In this document: positions 22,891-35,500 of the stretch, piece after piece
How positions within the stretch are numbered: position 1 is the stretch's first letter
How the letters are laid out: every line of letters starts with the position of its first letter
DNA from: Ischnura elegans
Lineage: Eukaryota > Arthropoda > Insecta > Odonata > Coenagrionidae
Assembly: GCF_921293095.1 (NCBI RefSeq)
Contig: NC_060251.1
Coordinates: 61,211,585 to 61,275,584 of the forward strand
DNA: 64,000 nt
Reading direction: 5' to 3'
Translations under genes and position numbers: made by a program
Notes under the pieces: generated by a model
The model's input: only the letters and a program-made list of their open reading frames with translations
Told to the model about the DNA's origin: nothing
The model's database searches: none

Positions 22891-23585
22891 GCTCGAAACA
22901 CTACTTCCAACAATTTGTCACTTAACTCCTTGTCCAGCTAAAAATACAAATCAAAACATAGTCAGGAAAAACCCAGCATTTGAACGAAAAATAAATGCTT
23001 ACAAACATTCACCATGAAGTGATCTACGCTTTAAAACTCATTTATCGCCTATTTTCTAAGAAAACATCTTACAATATCCAAATTTCAGTATTCGACCCTT
23101 TCAAACAGTGGCATATCCAAGATTTGATTGACGGAATCGATCGATTTTAAGGGCAACATGGATCGATAGATTTTTTTTATTGAACTGACCAATCATATCT
23201 CACATCCAAATCCATCGATTACTTTCTGCTACCATTCCAGCGCTGTTGGTGCGTTAACTTTTGCTTACTTAATCGTTTCTGTTTGTTGAAGAAGGATAAT
23301 TGGCATTTTTATGAAACGATTCGTGAAATTTTTTTAAATAAAAGAGGACAAAAAACTTGATCACCCATTGTATTTACGCTTTTCAAGTGATATTTCCAAT
23401 GAATTTCGGTCTTTCGGCGCCTTTGTCGTATTTTATCGTATTCAAGTATTTTCTCCATTACTTACAAGATGGCAGCACTGTGTTAAACATCTCGATCCGC
23501 AAAAGTGGATCTGCCCACTTTCAGCCAGTAGAAGTATATTATGTAAAATTTTAAGTTTTCTGTTGAGATATTCATCTCTCTCATT
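22891..23585. promoter_or_regulatory. divergent promoter region between BTB-ZF gene and vimar
   Basis: The 695 bp between the two start codons must hold both promoters or their 5' leaders. Four ATCGAT hexamers lie at 23136-23141, 23140-23145 (overlapping), 23162-23167 and 23214-23219; ATCGAT is the core of the insect DRE (TATCGATA, bound by DREF), common in broadly expressed genes. AAGATGGCAGC at 23466-23476, 110 bp before the vimar ATG, resembles a YY1/Pho site. No convincing TATA box was seen. Shared regulation is inference. Confidence 0.55.
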
Positions 23586-26500
23586 ATGGCAGGTAAGAAT
23601 CCTTCCATAAGGCTTGCATCTGTGCAACCTTTGCCTCCTTGATTGGGCTTAATAATTTCCAGAGGAGTTGACAGTTTACATGGGTCGCTCCTGATTGATA
23701 ACAACATTGTATTCATGTTTTGATTTTCACCCGAATTCGTAATGGTTGTATAATGTGTCATGTCTATTTTCCATCCTTTCATTTTTTATACTCGTAGATG
23801 AACTCGGGAAAGGACTGGAAAGTCTATGTTTAGCTGTTGAGAAGAAATCTGACAATATTCATGTTGTACTCGAATCTTTGATATCTACAATACAGAAATC
23901 TGGTGATGGTGAGTAATTTATGTCTTAGGTGATAATTACTTTTCCGGCTCACAGCCGTATTATGCTGTGTTTTTATATTATATTCTGAAAGGTTACTACC
24001 TACGTACAGCGAATTTTACTTGGTCCAGCCTAGTGATACAAATTAAATTTTTGTATATATATCCCACTATTTGGTTCAAAGTATAGATTTGGGTATCAAG
24101 ACCCAGTATATCTGAATATTTGGCGTTAAGTGTCTCAAATTTAATGTATATATATTCATTGTGTAGGAATAAATCATGTATTGAATGCGTTTCTTTCTAC
24201 ACATTATGAAGCCCTGAAATTCACAGAGTAGAAATTAGTTACTATAGACGTGACGTACAGAGTTTCATAAAATCATGCATAAAAGGCTTCCACGTTTAGA
24301 TTATTTTTATGTATGTCTTTGTACGTTCAAATGATTTAATTTCCTAGTGAATATACAAATTCACCGACCAATTTAAGCCAGGAACTAATTTTTAAATAGA
24401 AGAGTGAAATTAAAACCAATTTTTAAATAGATATTATTGAAAAAGGTGGTTATAGGGGATCATGTTGCCGCCTCGCCAATCTGTTTTCATTATTGATAAT
24501 TTCTTTGGGGCTTTTTTTATGACTTAATTTTCTGTCATAATACTTTTTCCTCCCACGTTTAATCACTTACGTTTTTTCTTTTCGGGGCTAAGAGTAAAGA
24601 AATATTCCAGGGTAATGCTTATTCTATCAACTTTTTCAAATTCTAATATTCCTTATTGTTTTAAGTCTTTTTTACCTTTTCAATTAATTGGATTGTTTCC
24701 GATGCCCTATATTTACAAGATTCATTATTTGAATGGCCTGCTACTCATAAGTTTATACATTTGACCTATTTTAAAGCCACACCCTTAAAGTATGTTGGCA
24801 ACCTTTTACTATTGCTTCAAGGCCTGTATTTCAGTTATGGAAGAGAATGTCTAAGGAATACTTAATGCAGATTTTTTTTAATCATGCAAATTACCTGTAA
24901 CACAATGATTAGGTAAACATGTTTGAAAGACGGGACAAGCATTAAATGTTTGGACTTCCACAGGTATTTTATAGCCAAAATTAGCCAAATGGGTTTAGCC
25001 GTTTTCGAGTGTTTGCGAGAAGAACTGCAATTGATTTATGGGTCATTCCATGTCAGTTCATCCAGGCATGACACCCACCGACTCGGATTTTGATGAAACT
25101 TGGCAGTTTTCATCCTTCCATGTAGGAATAAAACGGTGTAAAATATTTCTTGGCTATCTCTAATAGTTTTTTTTTTCACGGCCATTTGAAGTTTGGGTGA
25201 AACTGCAGTTTTTCAATGAATGCGGTCTCACTTGTACCTCCAGGGGGAAATAATTTGTCTCGGCCATAGTTTTCATCCGGTTCTTATGAAGTTTGCAGGT
25301 TTACTATAGAAGTCATGAGGATTCCAAAAACTAATTGATAAATATCCTAAGGGATATTGGAAATTCTCTAAACTCATATGTTTCATAAGATTTAAGAAAA
25401 TTTTGTGTCAAAAACATGGTTCTATAAAACATCAAATTTTGACCTGAGGCAATATCTGAATCAAGCTAAATTATTTTTTCTAATATTCCTTAAAGTATGA
25501 CCTGTAAAAATAAAATTCATGGCTTTTTGCTTGCTTTGTTGTTAAAAAAAATTTTATGTAAAAAAATCCCTTTTCACGACTCTGGTAGTCAAGAGTTGGG
25601 TCCTCCTTCAAGTGTGATGAAATGCTTGTGTTAACTGTTTTCTATATCTGAGAAAATATTTACAACCTGAATCTAGTACATAATAAGTTAAAAAATTAAA
25701 ACATTTTTTATCTGCAGGTTGTTTTTCTCCCGATAAGAAGAATATATTTTTGAAATAGAATATTTTAAGGAATTCATAGCACTTACCCATCATTGCTGTA
25801 GATAACTTGATTGTTGCTTTATAAAACACATCAAAATACATGGTACATGTCAATACAAGTTAACTTTCTCCATTTTGTATTGACAAAAAACTTTAGAATG
25901 TGTTTGAACAAAAAGGTTTGCAAAGTACTGGATAAATATTTCCTTCCAGAGCATGATTCAGAAGTTATTGATAAAGCAAGTGATATGGATGTGCTAGTTG
26001 GGTTACTAAAAGAAAAACTGGTGACAGCAGGCAGTCGGGGAGAGATAATTCAGCTACTAACACTAGCTCCGACTTCATGGAGTAGGAAAAAAAGTAGCCA
26101 ACGAATTTAATGTTAGTGAATACACAATTCGCCAAGCTAGGGAACTTATAAGAATGAAAGGCATCATAGCCATACCAGATCCAAGGAGGGGCAAAAACAT
26201 AGAACAAACTGTAGTGGACTTAGTTCAGTCATTTTACCAAAATGACGAGTATTCACGCCTTATGCCAGGAATGAAAGATAAGAAAATAAATGTATACATA
26301 GATAGATACAAAGGTGACGTGAAGTTCACCGGGTCATCTAGTTTGTTATAAAATAGACTTATTAAAATCCATCCTATCTCCTGGGTACTTCTCTGGCATA
26401 TGGCACTCAGTTCCTTTTCTTCTGCTATTCCCTGGTACACCATCTCGTTTCATACCCAATCTGTTTATTTGATGTACGGGTTTAGATTACAAAAACTAAA

Positions 26501-29500
26501 AAACTCAACATATATATTTTTAATAATGCTAATTTTTCTATTAAACTGTGGTGCAAATGTCACCTAACTAGCATATGTAGAGTCCAGCTACAAAACTAAT
26601 TTGCCTTAATATCTCTAAAAGTGATATGGTTATATAGCCAAATTTCATTTTTAACATGATCCTTATCCAATAAACCTAAATACAGTTTTTCTAACATTTA
26701 CACTCTATTAGCAATTAAATAGTTTGCCCCGCTGCCATAGGAACCTTAAGATAATTTTGAATTCACAAATGTAATAACCAGAAAATTTATTGTGAAAAAC
26801 CTTTTTTCAACAATCCCTTAAGATTATTGATAAGGATAGGGGAGATATATTTTGAATGTTGCACAGAAATGACAATTACTTCATTTTTCAAAGAAACTTC
26901 TAGAAGATGTTACTTGTTCAGATAGAGAAGCTACACATTCTGCCATCAATTCCTCACAAAAGTTCTTAACTCAGAGATCATTAAAACCTAATGATTGAAG
27001 CCATGCATCTCATCAAGTTGGTGTCCACCAAAGCAGTGAAAGCTATGATTTGATGCTGGTCGTTCATATGATTAAGAAACCAGTTGAGTCATTTATTGCG
27101 TACTCCTAGGCAATTAAGGTTTAAACCACACTGTGGAAAAAATGCTTGAATTGAGAACAGCTGACCTGAGAGATTTTTCTTGGATTTCTCCTGAGGAAAA
27201 ATTGAAAAACAGACACAGAGCTGTACTTGAGTGCCCTCCACTAAGCATGCAAGCAGGTATCGGACAGTCTCCAAAAATTCTCCATCACTGCCAATACTTG
27301 ACCTCGGACCATAGGGTGAGAAGCCAACACCCTAGCCACGACACCAAAGTAATTGGTTGAAACAAGAGACTACCCACAAGCTCACTAGGAAGTTACTTCC
27401 TTCTGTGTACATTTCCTAAAGGATGTAGTCAAATCTGGATGATTTTCGCAATTTAATTTAATGATATGCTGATAAAGATGTCTTTCATTGTGTAGAAACA
27501 TTTCTATTGAGACAAGGAGAACCAATGCATACCATGTGCGTGCACTGTGGCATGAAATTATCGCGAGGAAATGCTAAATCCACCTCACCATACTGAAGTA
27601 TTTTTGGGTGACACACAAGTCAGTATGCGATGAGAAAGTGACAAAAATCAGGGAAAACGTGCGCGAGGAAAATTTGAATTCAGTTGATGGCAGTGGGGTA
27701 GCCAGGAATTTTGTAAGAGGGGGGGTCGAAAACCAGGGGGGGAAATTTTTTAAACAACATGGTACAAAGAAGAGGGTTTCAAATTAATTTTAACACCCTT
27801 CTAATTGAAAAAAAAAACTTCATTTTTCAAAGAATGATTATTTTCATTATTTATATTTATTCCATTCAAATTCATGATTTTTTCAATATTTTGTTTCCTT
27901 TTATGAAGGAAATTAATTGTGTTTTTATGTTTTGGGAGATCCAGACCCCCCGGACTAACCCCTCTCGCTATGCCACTGGTCAGTGGTTTATCAGAAGATT
28001 TTTCCTATTTTCATTTCCAAACCCAAGCGTAATAGTTTAGGTCTTGAGCATGTAAAGATGTTTTTTAAAAAAAAACAACTTGAAAGCCTATAAAAAAAAT
28101 ATTATTATAAAAATTATATTATTAATATAATTATTAATATTGATTATATTATTTTTATAAAAAAATAAAAGCCGTTCCGAATGCGGATCCGAAAAAAAAT
28201 CCTGGATCCGTCCATCCTTAGTATATAGGTATAAACCAACTACAATATCTACGGTTTTAAGCACTTGTATTCAAGAACCCAGCATTTTAGGCTGTATGAT
28301 GCGCAATGGTGTGATTGCACGTTACTTGCCTGCACAAAAGTTTTACGTTCATTGTTTCAGAGTGTTGTGGATGGCTTGATTGTGCCAGATAATCCCAGGA
28401 TTGCATACCTCTATGACTCCATTCTAAGTAACTTGGTATGATGCGTTTCTTTGGTGCAGTGTCTGGATTATGGTTTCTGTCGTTCCACAGCGATTTGATG
28501 CATCGTCCACTGATCACATCACTTTACATTGTGCGATACACAGCCACATATGTGTGGTTTAGGAAGCGACTGCCAAAAATCATTTTGCAATTTTTTATTT
28601 GCAAATTCAAGTGCAGATACTCTAGTTAAGATGAAATGAATCTTGTGACTTGCAAAAAGAAAAATCTTTTGCTTTAAGCATATGTATGCAAGAATTGTGC
28701 TGTGGGTGCATGATGCACAAAGGTACGTTACTTGCCTTTATGACAGCTCCATGGTTAATGTTTCACAGCATTGTGGATGACCTGATTGTGCCTGATGCTC
28801 ATAGAACCGCATCTTACTACAACTGCCTCTCGAGCAACTTAACATTAAATCTGCTGTTTGACACAATGTTCTGAATGTTGTTTCTTTCATCGCACAGCGA
28901 TGTGAGGCATCAATCAATGTCGTACAATCCCAGATCTTTTATCATGTTACTACAACATGTATGATGTGACTTGCAGCCAAGTATGAGTGGTTATTTTAAA
29001 CAAGGGTCAATTTTGCAATATTTCATTTTCAAAATTACATTAAAATAGGTAAGTTAAGGCAAATGTGCATCATACCCCTCTGTAAAATAGCACTGATACG
29101 AAACGAAAGCTGTACGTAAAGGTGCAAGTGGTAATTGTGGGGCTTTTTCCTTCACCTTCAGATATAATGAATGGTCATTATAGCGAATGATTTTTCTGGG
29201 CATTCAATGTGAGAACTTGTTAAACTGAGGTTCATCTGTGCCAAGAATAAGTAGCTCATAGTATTTGAAGAGAAAGGGAAGATAATAATTCTATCGAAAT
29301 AGATATGTAATAGGTTTCATGGTTTTCAATAAGTTGTGAGTTATAAGTGATTTGTTTTCTATCAACTTGTATCTGTAATAATATCTGCTCAATTCCTGGT
29401 AGTTGGTCAATATTTTTGGAAATTAATAATTAAAATAGTATTTCTTTAGCCAGTGCTTTGGTTTTTATTGAAACTATCATCAGTGCTACAAAAATTACTT

Positions 29501-32500
29501 TTTTCACCCCTTAATGCAATCCCTGAATTGAGGGAAGAAATAAAATCTATATGAAGCTCCAGTGATGGTTTTAATAATACTGAATTTTTTTGTTCATATA
29601 ATGGTATTGAATTACATATTATGTACATAATAAGAAAGACCAACCATTGAGAAGAAAGAACATATTATTATACTTCAGCGCTATAATCATTAATATCTTG
29701 ATCTCTTTGATGTTTAGTTTTCTCATGCATTTGTCTTTTTTCTATAGTTGTTAGCTTGCATGCATTTTCATTTGTTGCTAAACTTAAAAATTAATTTACA
29801 GCCTTAGGTGGACCAACCTTGAACACCCTTCTGGACCAACTGGGAATAATCCTAGCTAGCTCACGCAAAGGCCTTCAATCAATTGAAGCAGCAAAAGCTA
29901 TTGCTGAAGTAGCCAAGTGCGATGCTGGACGAGATGCATGCCTGAAGCACCCTACTCTAATAAATGCTTTGCTCGCCTTACTTTGCCTTCCGGAGACACC
30001 AGTCTTGGAACAGGAAGCTGCTTCCACTCGTTCAACCCTCACCCAAGCCTGTCGTGCCCTGGGAAACATATGTTATGAAAATCGTGAGTATTTTAGTCAC
30101 ATTATTTTGGATTATGTTTATGAGTGGACTTTCATGTATTTTATTTAGAGTATAACTTTTGAAGACCAATGACATCGTATTGTAGATATTATGTCATGAG
30201 TTTTCTGATACTACATAAATGTTGGTTCAGCTAATTTTATTGTGTTTATTTATTTAAAATTTATTGTTTCATTAACTGATATTTGTCTCTCTCTTGATTT
30301 ATTTTAGAGGATGGAAGAAAGCTCATTTTGGAATCAGATGGTCTGGCAATACTGGTGAATGTTCTCAAGTGGTCTATAACTCCTCCCAAGGGCAAAAGTA
30401 GTTCTGGGGAAGCCTCTTTGAGCAGTGAAGCTCAGTGGGTTGCTGCATCAAGACAATTGAGAAATGTCTCTGCTGGATTTCTCATGAATCTTCTAATAAA
30501 CCAAGAGGAGAAGCAGAAGAAGGTGATCTATAGTATACCCTCATGTATTCCGTAAAATATATGCCTGGTAATTTAATAAAATCTATTATTATTTCAATTT
30601 TGTGCATTTCAGACCCTGGAAATGGGTATATTGGATATACTCTGTGCCTTCCTTGAATTAGATGCTGGGGATGAGGAAGTTACCAATCATGTATTACTTA
30701 TCGTTGGCCTGCTCACTGATTGTGGTATGTTACATACTTCTCGGTGCAAGCACACAGTAGACCCCCACTTGATGATGTGTTAACTTGGCAATATATTCTT
30801 TTTAATATCTACTTGCCAGGATTTTTTAAAGTTACTGATGTTATTTAAAAAAATCATTTGTCTAGAGTAAATTTTACTACCTTAAATTTTTAATATTTTA
30901 AATCATTTGCTTCCATTATTTTTTAAATCTCTTTCACATGCCTCTCAGCGCACTGATATTGGTGCAGTATGACCTATTGCTCTCAAAGTACTATGCTAGT
31001 TAACGATTAATTTCTTATTGTGATAAGGCTTAAGACTAAATGTCATCTTGAAGTTGGGTTCTACTGTAAATTTTTTCTTCCATGTAATTTCTTAAACCTG
31101 GTTTATGAATTAATAATTTTCAGTTTATAGAAAAAGAGTGAGAAAAATGGAAATGCAGTGAATAATTTTGTTTGAGAAAAAATTTGTTTAAAATATTGTT
31201 TCATGCAATATTTTAACATAAAGCTGCTTTCATTTTTCATTCCTTGTCATGAAAAAAAATACCTTGATTTTGGCACATCCATGTCTTTGAAGTCACTTAT
31301 TTAGAATTTTACAATAGCTTTGTAAATTATGATCTATTCTTGGGTATTGTACTTGCATTTAGTCTTTCACTTTCAAATTTGTCTATATATATGGCACAAC
31401 TTCTCTGAACAAGAACCTAATCCCAGCAAGCACCTGCTATCCTGACCAGTTTACTTTGCATTTTTAATTTTATCAAAAACTAGGGTTTCAGTTATAATTA
31501 ATGTGCCCTTCCATTCTTTAATTAGTTATTATTTTAACTCTATAGTCAGCTGATTGTGAATTAGAAGTCAGTTAAATTATCTTTTAATGCATTTTTTGAG
31601 GGATGAAAATTTAACTTTTATTTGCATTCATACAGTATTTCAAACAGAAGTACATTGTTAAATGTAAAAGGGTGTCAGTACAGCTGCATAACTGTTGAGA
31701 TTGTGTACCTAGCCTCTGCAACTCTCTGGGTGGAAAATTATCCAAAGAGAAACAAGAGCTTCAGACCCTAAATAGAGACTTAACGAGCGGGTATTACTCA
31801 GCTGTGTAACATATTCTAGCCTATGTAGTTGAAATTTACTATGTACATATATGCAGTATAACCTCCAACTTATGAAGTTGAAGGGAGCAAAATTTGTGCA
31901 CTTTTATGTGTCAAAGGGTTTATAACAGGTTGGTTGTATTCCAGTGGTGTGGGCTGTATGCATTTATTTCCAGGCAGCCATGTGAATATCCTTAAAAATA
32001 TAATATCACACCACTCACTTTCTTTGCCTGAATTGAAGGAGAAAAAGTGGGTCAAAATTCAAATATGCACAATGAATTTGCATACCCAAGATAGGATTTT
32101 TAGGTATCCACCTGAGACACTGAAAAATGAAGTTGATTCAATAGGGTGGTTTCCTATTTATTTTTTATTGCATAAATCGAAAGATTATTACTCCTGGAGT
32201 ATGTATTTCACGCTGTTAAATTTTTAAATGACAATATCTATTTTTCACGATTTAATGAAAAGTGAAAATTTTCAAGCGTGCAAAAACGTGATGGCTAAGT
32301 AATAATGCTGGGAAAAGCCCGTGTGACATCTGGCTGCTGCTGTGTGAGGCCACCTGGGTGCGAGGCTATGAATGCAGCTACGATGCAGGCTGCTTGCTGC
32401 CGAGAATGGCAGTAGCGTAGAGTACCCTGCTTGCAGGTAGCGCTTGGCTTATATAAGGATTATTAATACCATATCAAACGAAGGAAGCTTTCTGACCTTA

Positions 32501-35500
32501 GGCAGTTTTAATTGGTGATTATTAAGAGATGTTTCCCTGAGCTATGTGCCTCATGCATGCATTGGTATTCTCAGATGATGTAAAACTACTACATATCTAC
32601 TCGTATAGCATCTAAGTCTCTGTGATGTCACGTGGAGTGGCATCGCATGGGCGCCAATCTGGCCTTTTTCAAATGAGGTTAAAATTGACCATTGTCATTT
32701 GTCTAAACTGCAATTTCTCAATACAAATAATTTTTACATCATGAATAGACTAATGTTGGGTAATGAATCGCAATCAATGCCTATTGTTTTCTTTGAAGAA
32801 GGAAACTACTATATTACTATGCAGCAATAACTATCTGGTATTTAAGTTATTGACCAGGTGATTATCAACAATGAATCACTACACCAATTAAACAGTCCAA
32901 ACCCTTTGCCACCCCACCCATCCTTCACTATGTTATTGCTGAGGTTAACAGGGTCCAATTCCACTACAGAAGAAATTTTTTTGACTTGCATATTTGGCTG
33001 ATGCTGTTTTTCTACTGGTAAATTAGTCTCATTCCATGAAAGAGGGAATGAGTTGCCTTTAAGGAGGGAATCAGTGATGTTAAAAATTTTGGAGAACTAG
33101 ACGAGGGAATTTAGTTATGGAAAGAGTTTGGCGTCAGTCCATAGTCAGGTTACATTGGGAAAAGCATCTTCGGCATCTTGAAATTGGGGTGGGTAGAGAC
33201 CTTGACTTGCATTCATTGATTAGCAGTGAAGCAAAAAATGGGTGTGAGAAATCAGAGATCCCACTCAACCGTGAAAACCTTAAAACCATGAATAAGCCGT
33301 GAATTTCGTCTACAGTGAAAAAACCTGGGAATAGCCGTGAATTTCATCATAAAACCTTAGAAATTTCTCAAACTTGATTGTAGAACTACGATAGTCAGAT
33401 TAAAAGAAAAATCGTTATTTCGATCATGTTTCAAGGCTGAGTCACGAGATACCGTTCACGCATTTATCTGCACACGTGTATTCGAAGTGCAAATATCAAT
33501 TGGTCCGTGTGCCATGACAGCACATTGACCTTAAGCCTACGATTGGAAGACATTAAACCTGACAAAAAATCAGGCACTTCTTCACTTCCCTGCCACCTTG
33601 CTCACTCCATTTTCCCACTCACACCTTTTAGCCGGGCCTGAATTTTCCCAACGTCATAAGAGATAGCACTGCGTTTGTTACATTTTTAGTTAACGTGCGG
33701 CCGATAATGGTTACGTGATCAATATTTCTGCCTAAAATGCCTCATCTACAAACTGTGAATTTGATGACATTAATACTGTAAAAACCTGGAAAAAACCGTG
33801 AATTTTATAATTTAGTTAGAGTGGGAACCCTGGAAATCCTCCATTAATGTGATGGAAGAATGGTACCCATCATTATTCTCTTGCCTCTGTTGAAGTTAGG
33901 GTGGTTATTGACCTTGACTTGGATCAGAGACGCAGAGACTGAACAAAATGGGTAAAATGAGAGAGCTATGCCAAAGGCTGTTGTACCCACAGCGGAGGGA
34001 TTGAAGACGTTGGCAATTGCTGGATTATCTCCTTACCTTTCAGTGGAGAGTTGGAATTGAAGTTTGTCAGCCATGAGCTACCTGTGGGAAGAATGTTGTA
34101 AAGTGTTTAAATTTTAAAAGTAGCAAAATTTTTTAATCCAGGTGGCCCAATTTTCATGGAAGGTGAAACATTTTGGCTATGAAATTGGACTTTCATGATT
34201 GACGTAAAAATTTGACATTTGTCCATATGGAGATAGCACAAACATAAATTTCTGAGCTTGATCATGTTCAGTTGCTATTGAGCAAAGGCGGGAACAATAC
34301 CAATTTTGGTGTATGTTTTGTGAAGGGAAGAAGGGAAGTCAACAATAAGTTTAGGTTGAAATTGTTGCCATGCTGTTTAAGATTGCCTGATTTGGTTGCT
34401 CCTTCTATTTCCATGTGTGATTTGTGAACTAATGGACTTGGTAAAATAGTGGTGAAATCACACTTAGGGACTTGCTATGTACATACTTAGTCAAAGAATG
34501 AAACAGTGGTTTCACTAATTGGTGGTTCACTTGCAGTTTTTCCGTACATGTTGAATCAGGACTGGAAGAGAAGTTCATTAATTAATTTTAATTCATAAGA
34601 TAGAGGTTGGTAAATTAAAGGTTCTACTACAGTGATGTATTTTTTTAGTAACTTCATTTTTATTAAGCTAAATATCATAAAGTTAGGTATTTGTTATCTC
34701 CATTGCTGGTGTTCTAATCCTAATTACATGCATGCTTTATCGCCTTGTGTGTGAACTAGAAATTCACAGATATATGTGTATTAAAATATGGTAAATATGG
34801 AGATTTTTGGTTTGTGTTATTGGGTAGGCTATAATTTTTTAATTATGCTTTCTCTCCAGATTCAGAAAAAGAGTTAATGAGTGAGCGACTGTGTAGAGCA
34901 GTTGTTCATGTACTTGGAGTATCCGAGTCTCCAGAAGTCTGTGAAATGTGTCTTGATTTGCTGCATGGGCAAGCAGAAAATGGTAGGTTCAAGTTTTTAT
35001 TATGCTAAATTCAAAAAGTTTTCTTTTCTGAAAATCATCATTTGTATCATAGATTCATATTTTGCTAATCATTACTTACAATTAAGCTTGAGCTATGCAG
35101 AGGATTCCTAATGAGTCTCAACAGATTTGTTAATGGCAAAGAATAGTAGCCGGAGGAGTGTTAAGAATTATTTGACAAAATATCTATCGAAGAGTTTATT
35201 AACTTAGTTAGCATATAATTTTGCCTTATTTTTTATGTTTTTCAGAAACTGTGAAAGTGCATTTGGCTCACGCGGGACTATGTGAGACTTTAATAGGTCT
35301 ACTAAAGAAGCATCAGCCTCTGTTATCTGAAGATGATGAGTCTCGTAATTTGATGAAGGTGGCCTGTGATCTCATTGTGCTTATTCTTACTGGAGGTTTG
35401 TGGTTTTTATTTCTCTTTCATTAAATACTTTCTTGTTTCATTTGAATTTTTGATGTTCTGACACTACCTTCCTAATAATTGTAGTTGCGAAGTTGCAAAG

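Larger units (their letters stand above)
30725..34859 (+). other. vimar: vimar intron 5
   Basis: 4.1 kb. Holds the MITEs at 32140 and 33258, and near 31856 a decayed pogo-type left end (CAGTATAACCTCC). The rest shows nothing. Confidence 0.7.

Noticed and set aside
28070-28165. AT-rich stretch as a scaffold attachment or origin
   Set aside because: Only simple A/T composition; flanking GGATCCG words suggest a decayed repeat.
28650-28874. Extra vimar exon in intron 2
   Set aside because: Phase does not fit exon 2 (phase 1), exons 2 and 3 already join in frame, and the segment is tandemly duplicated.
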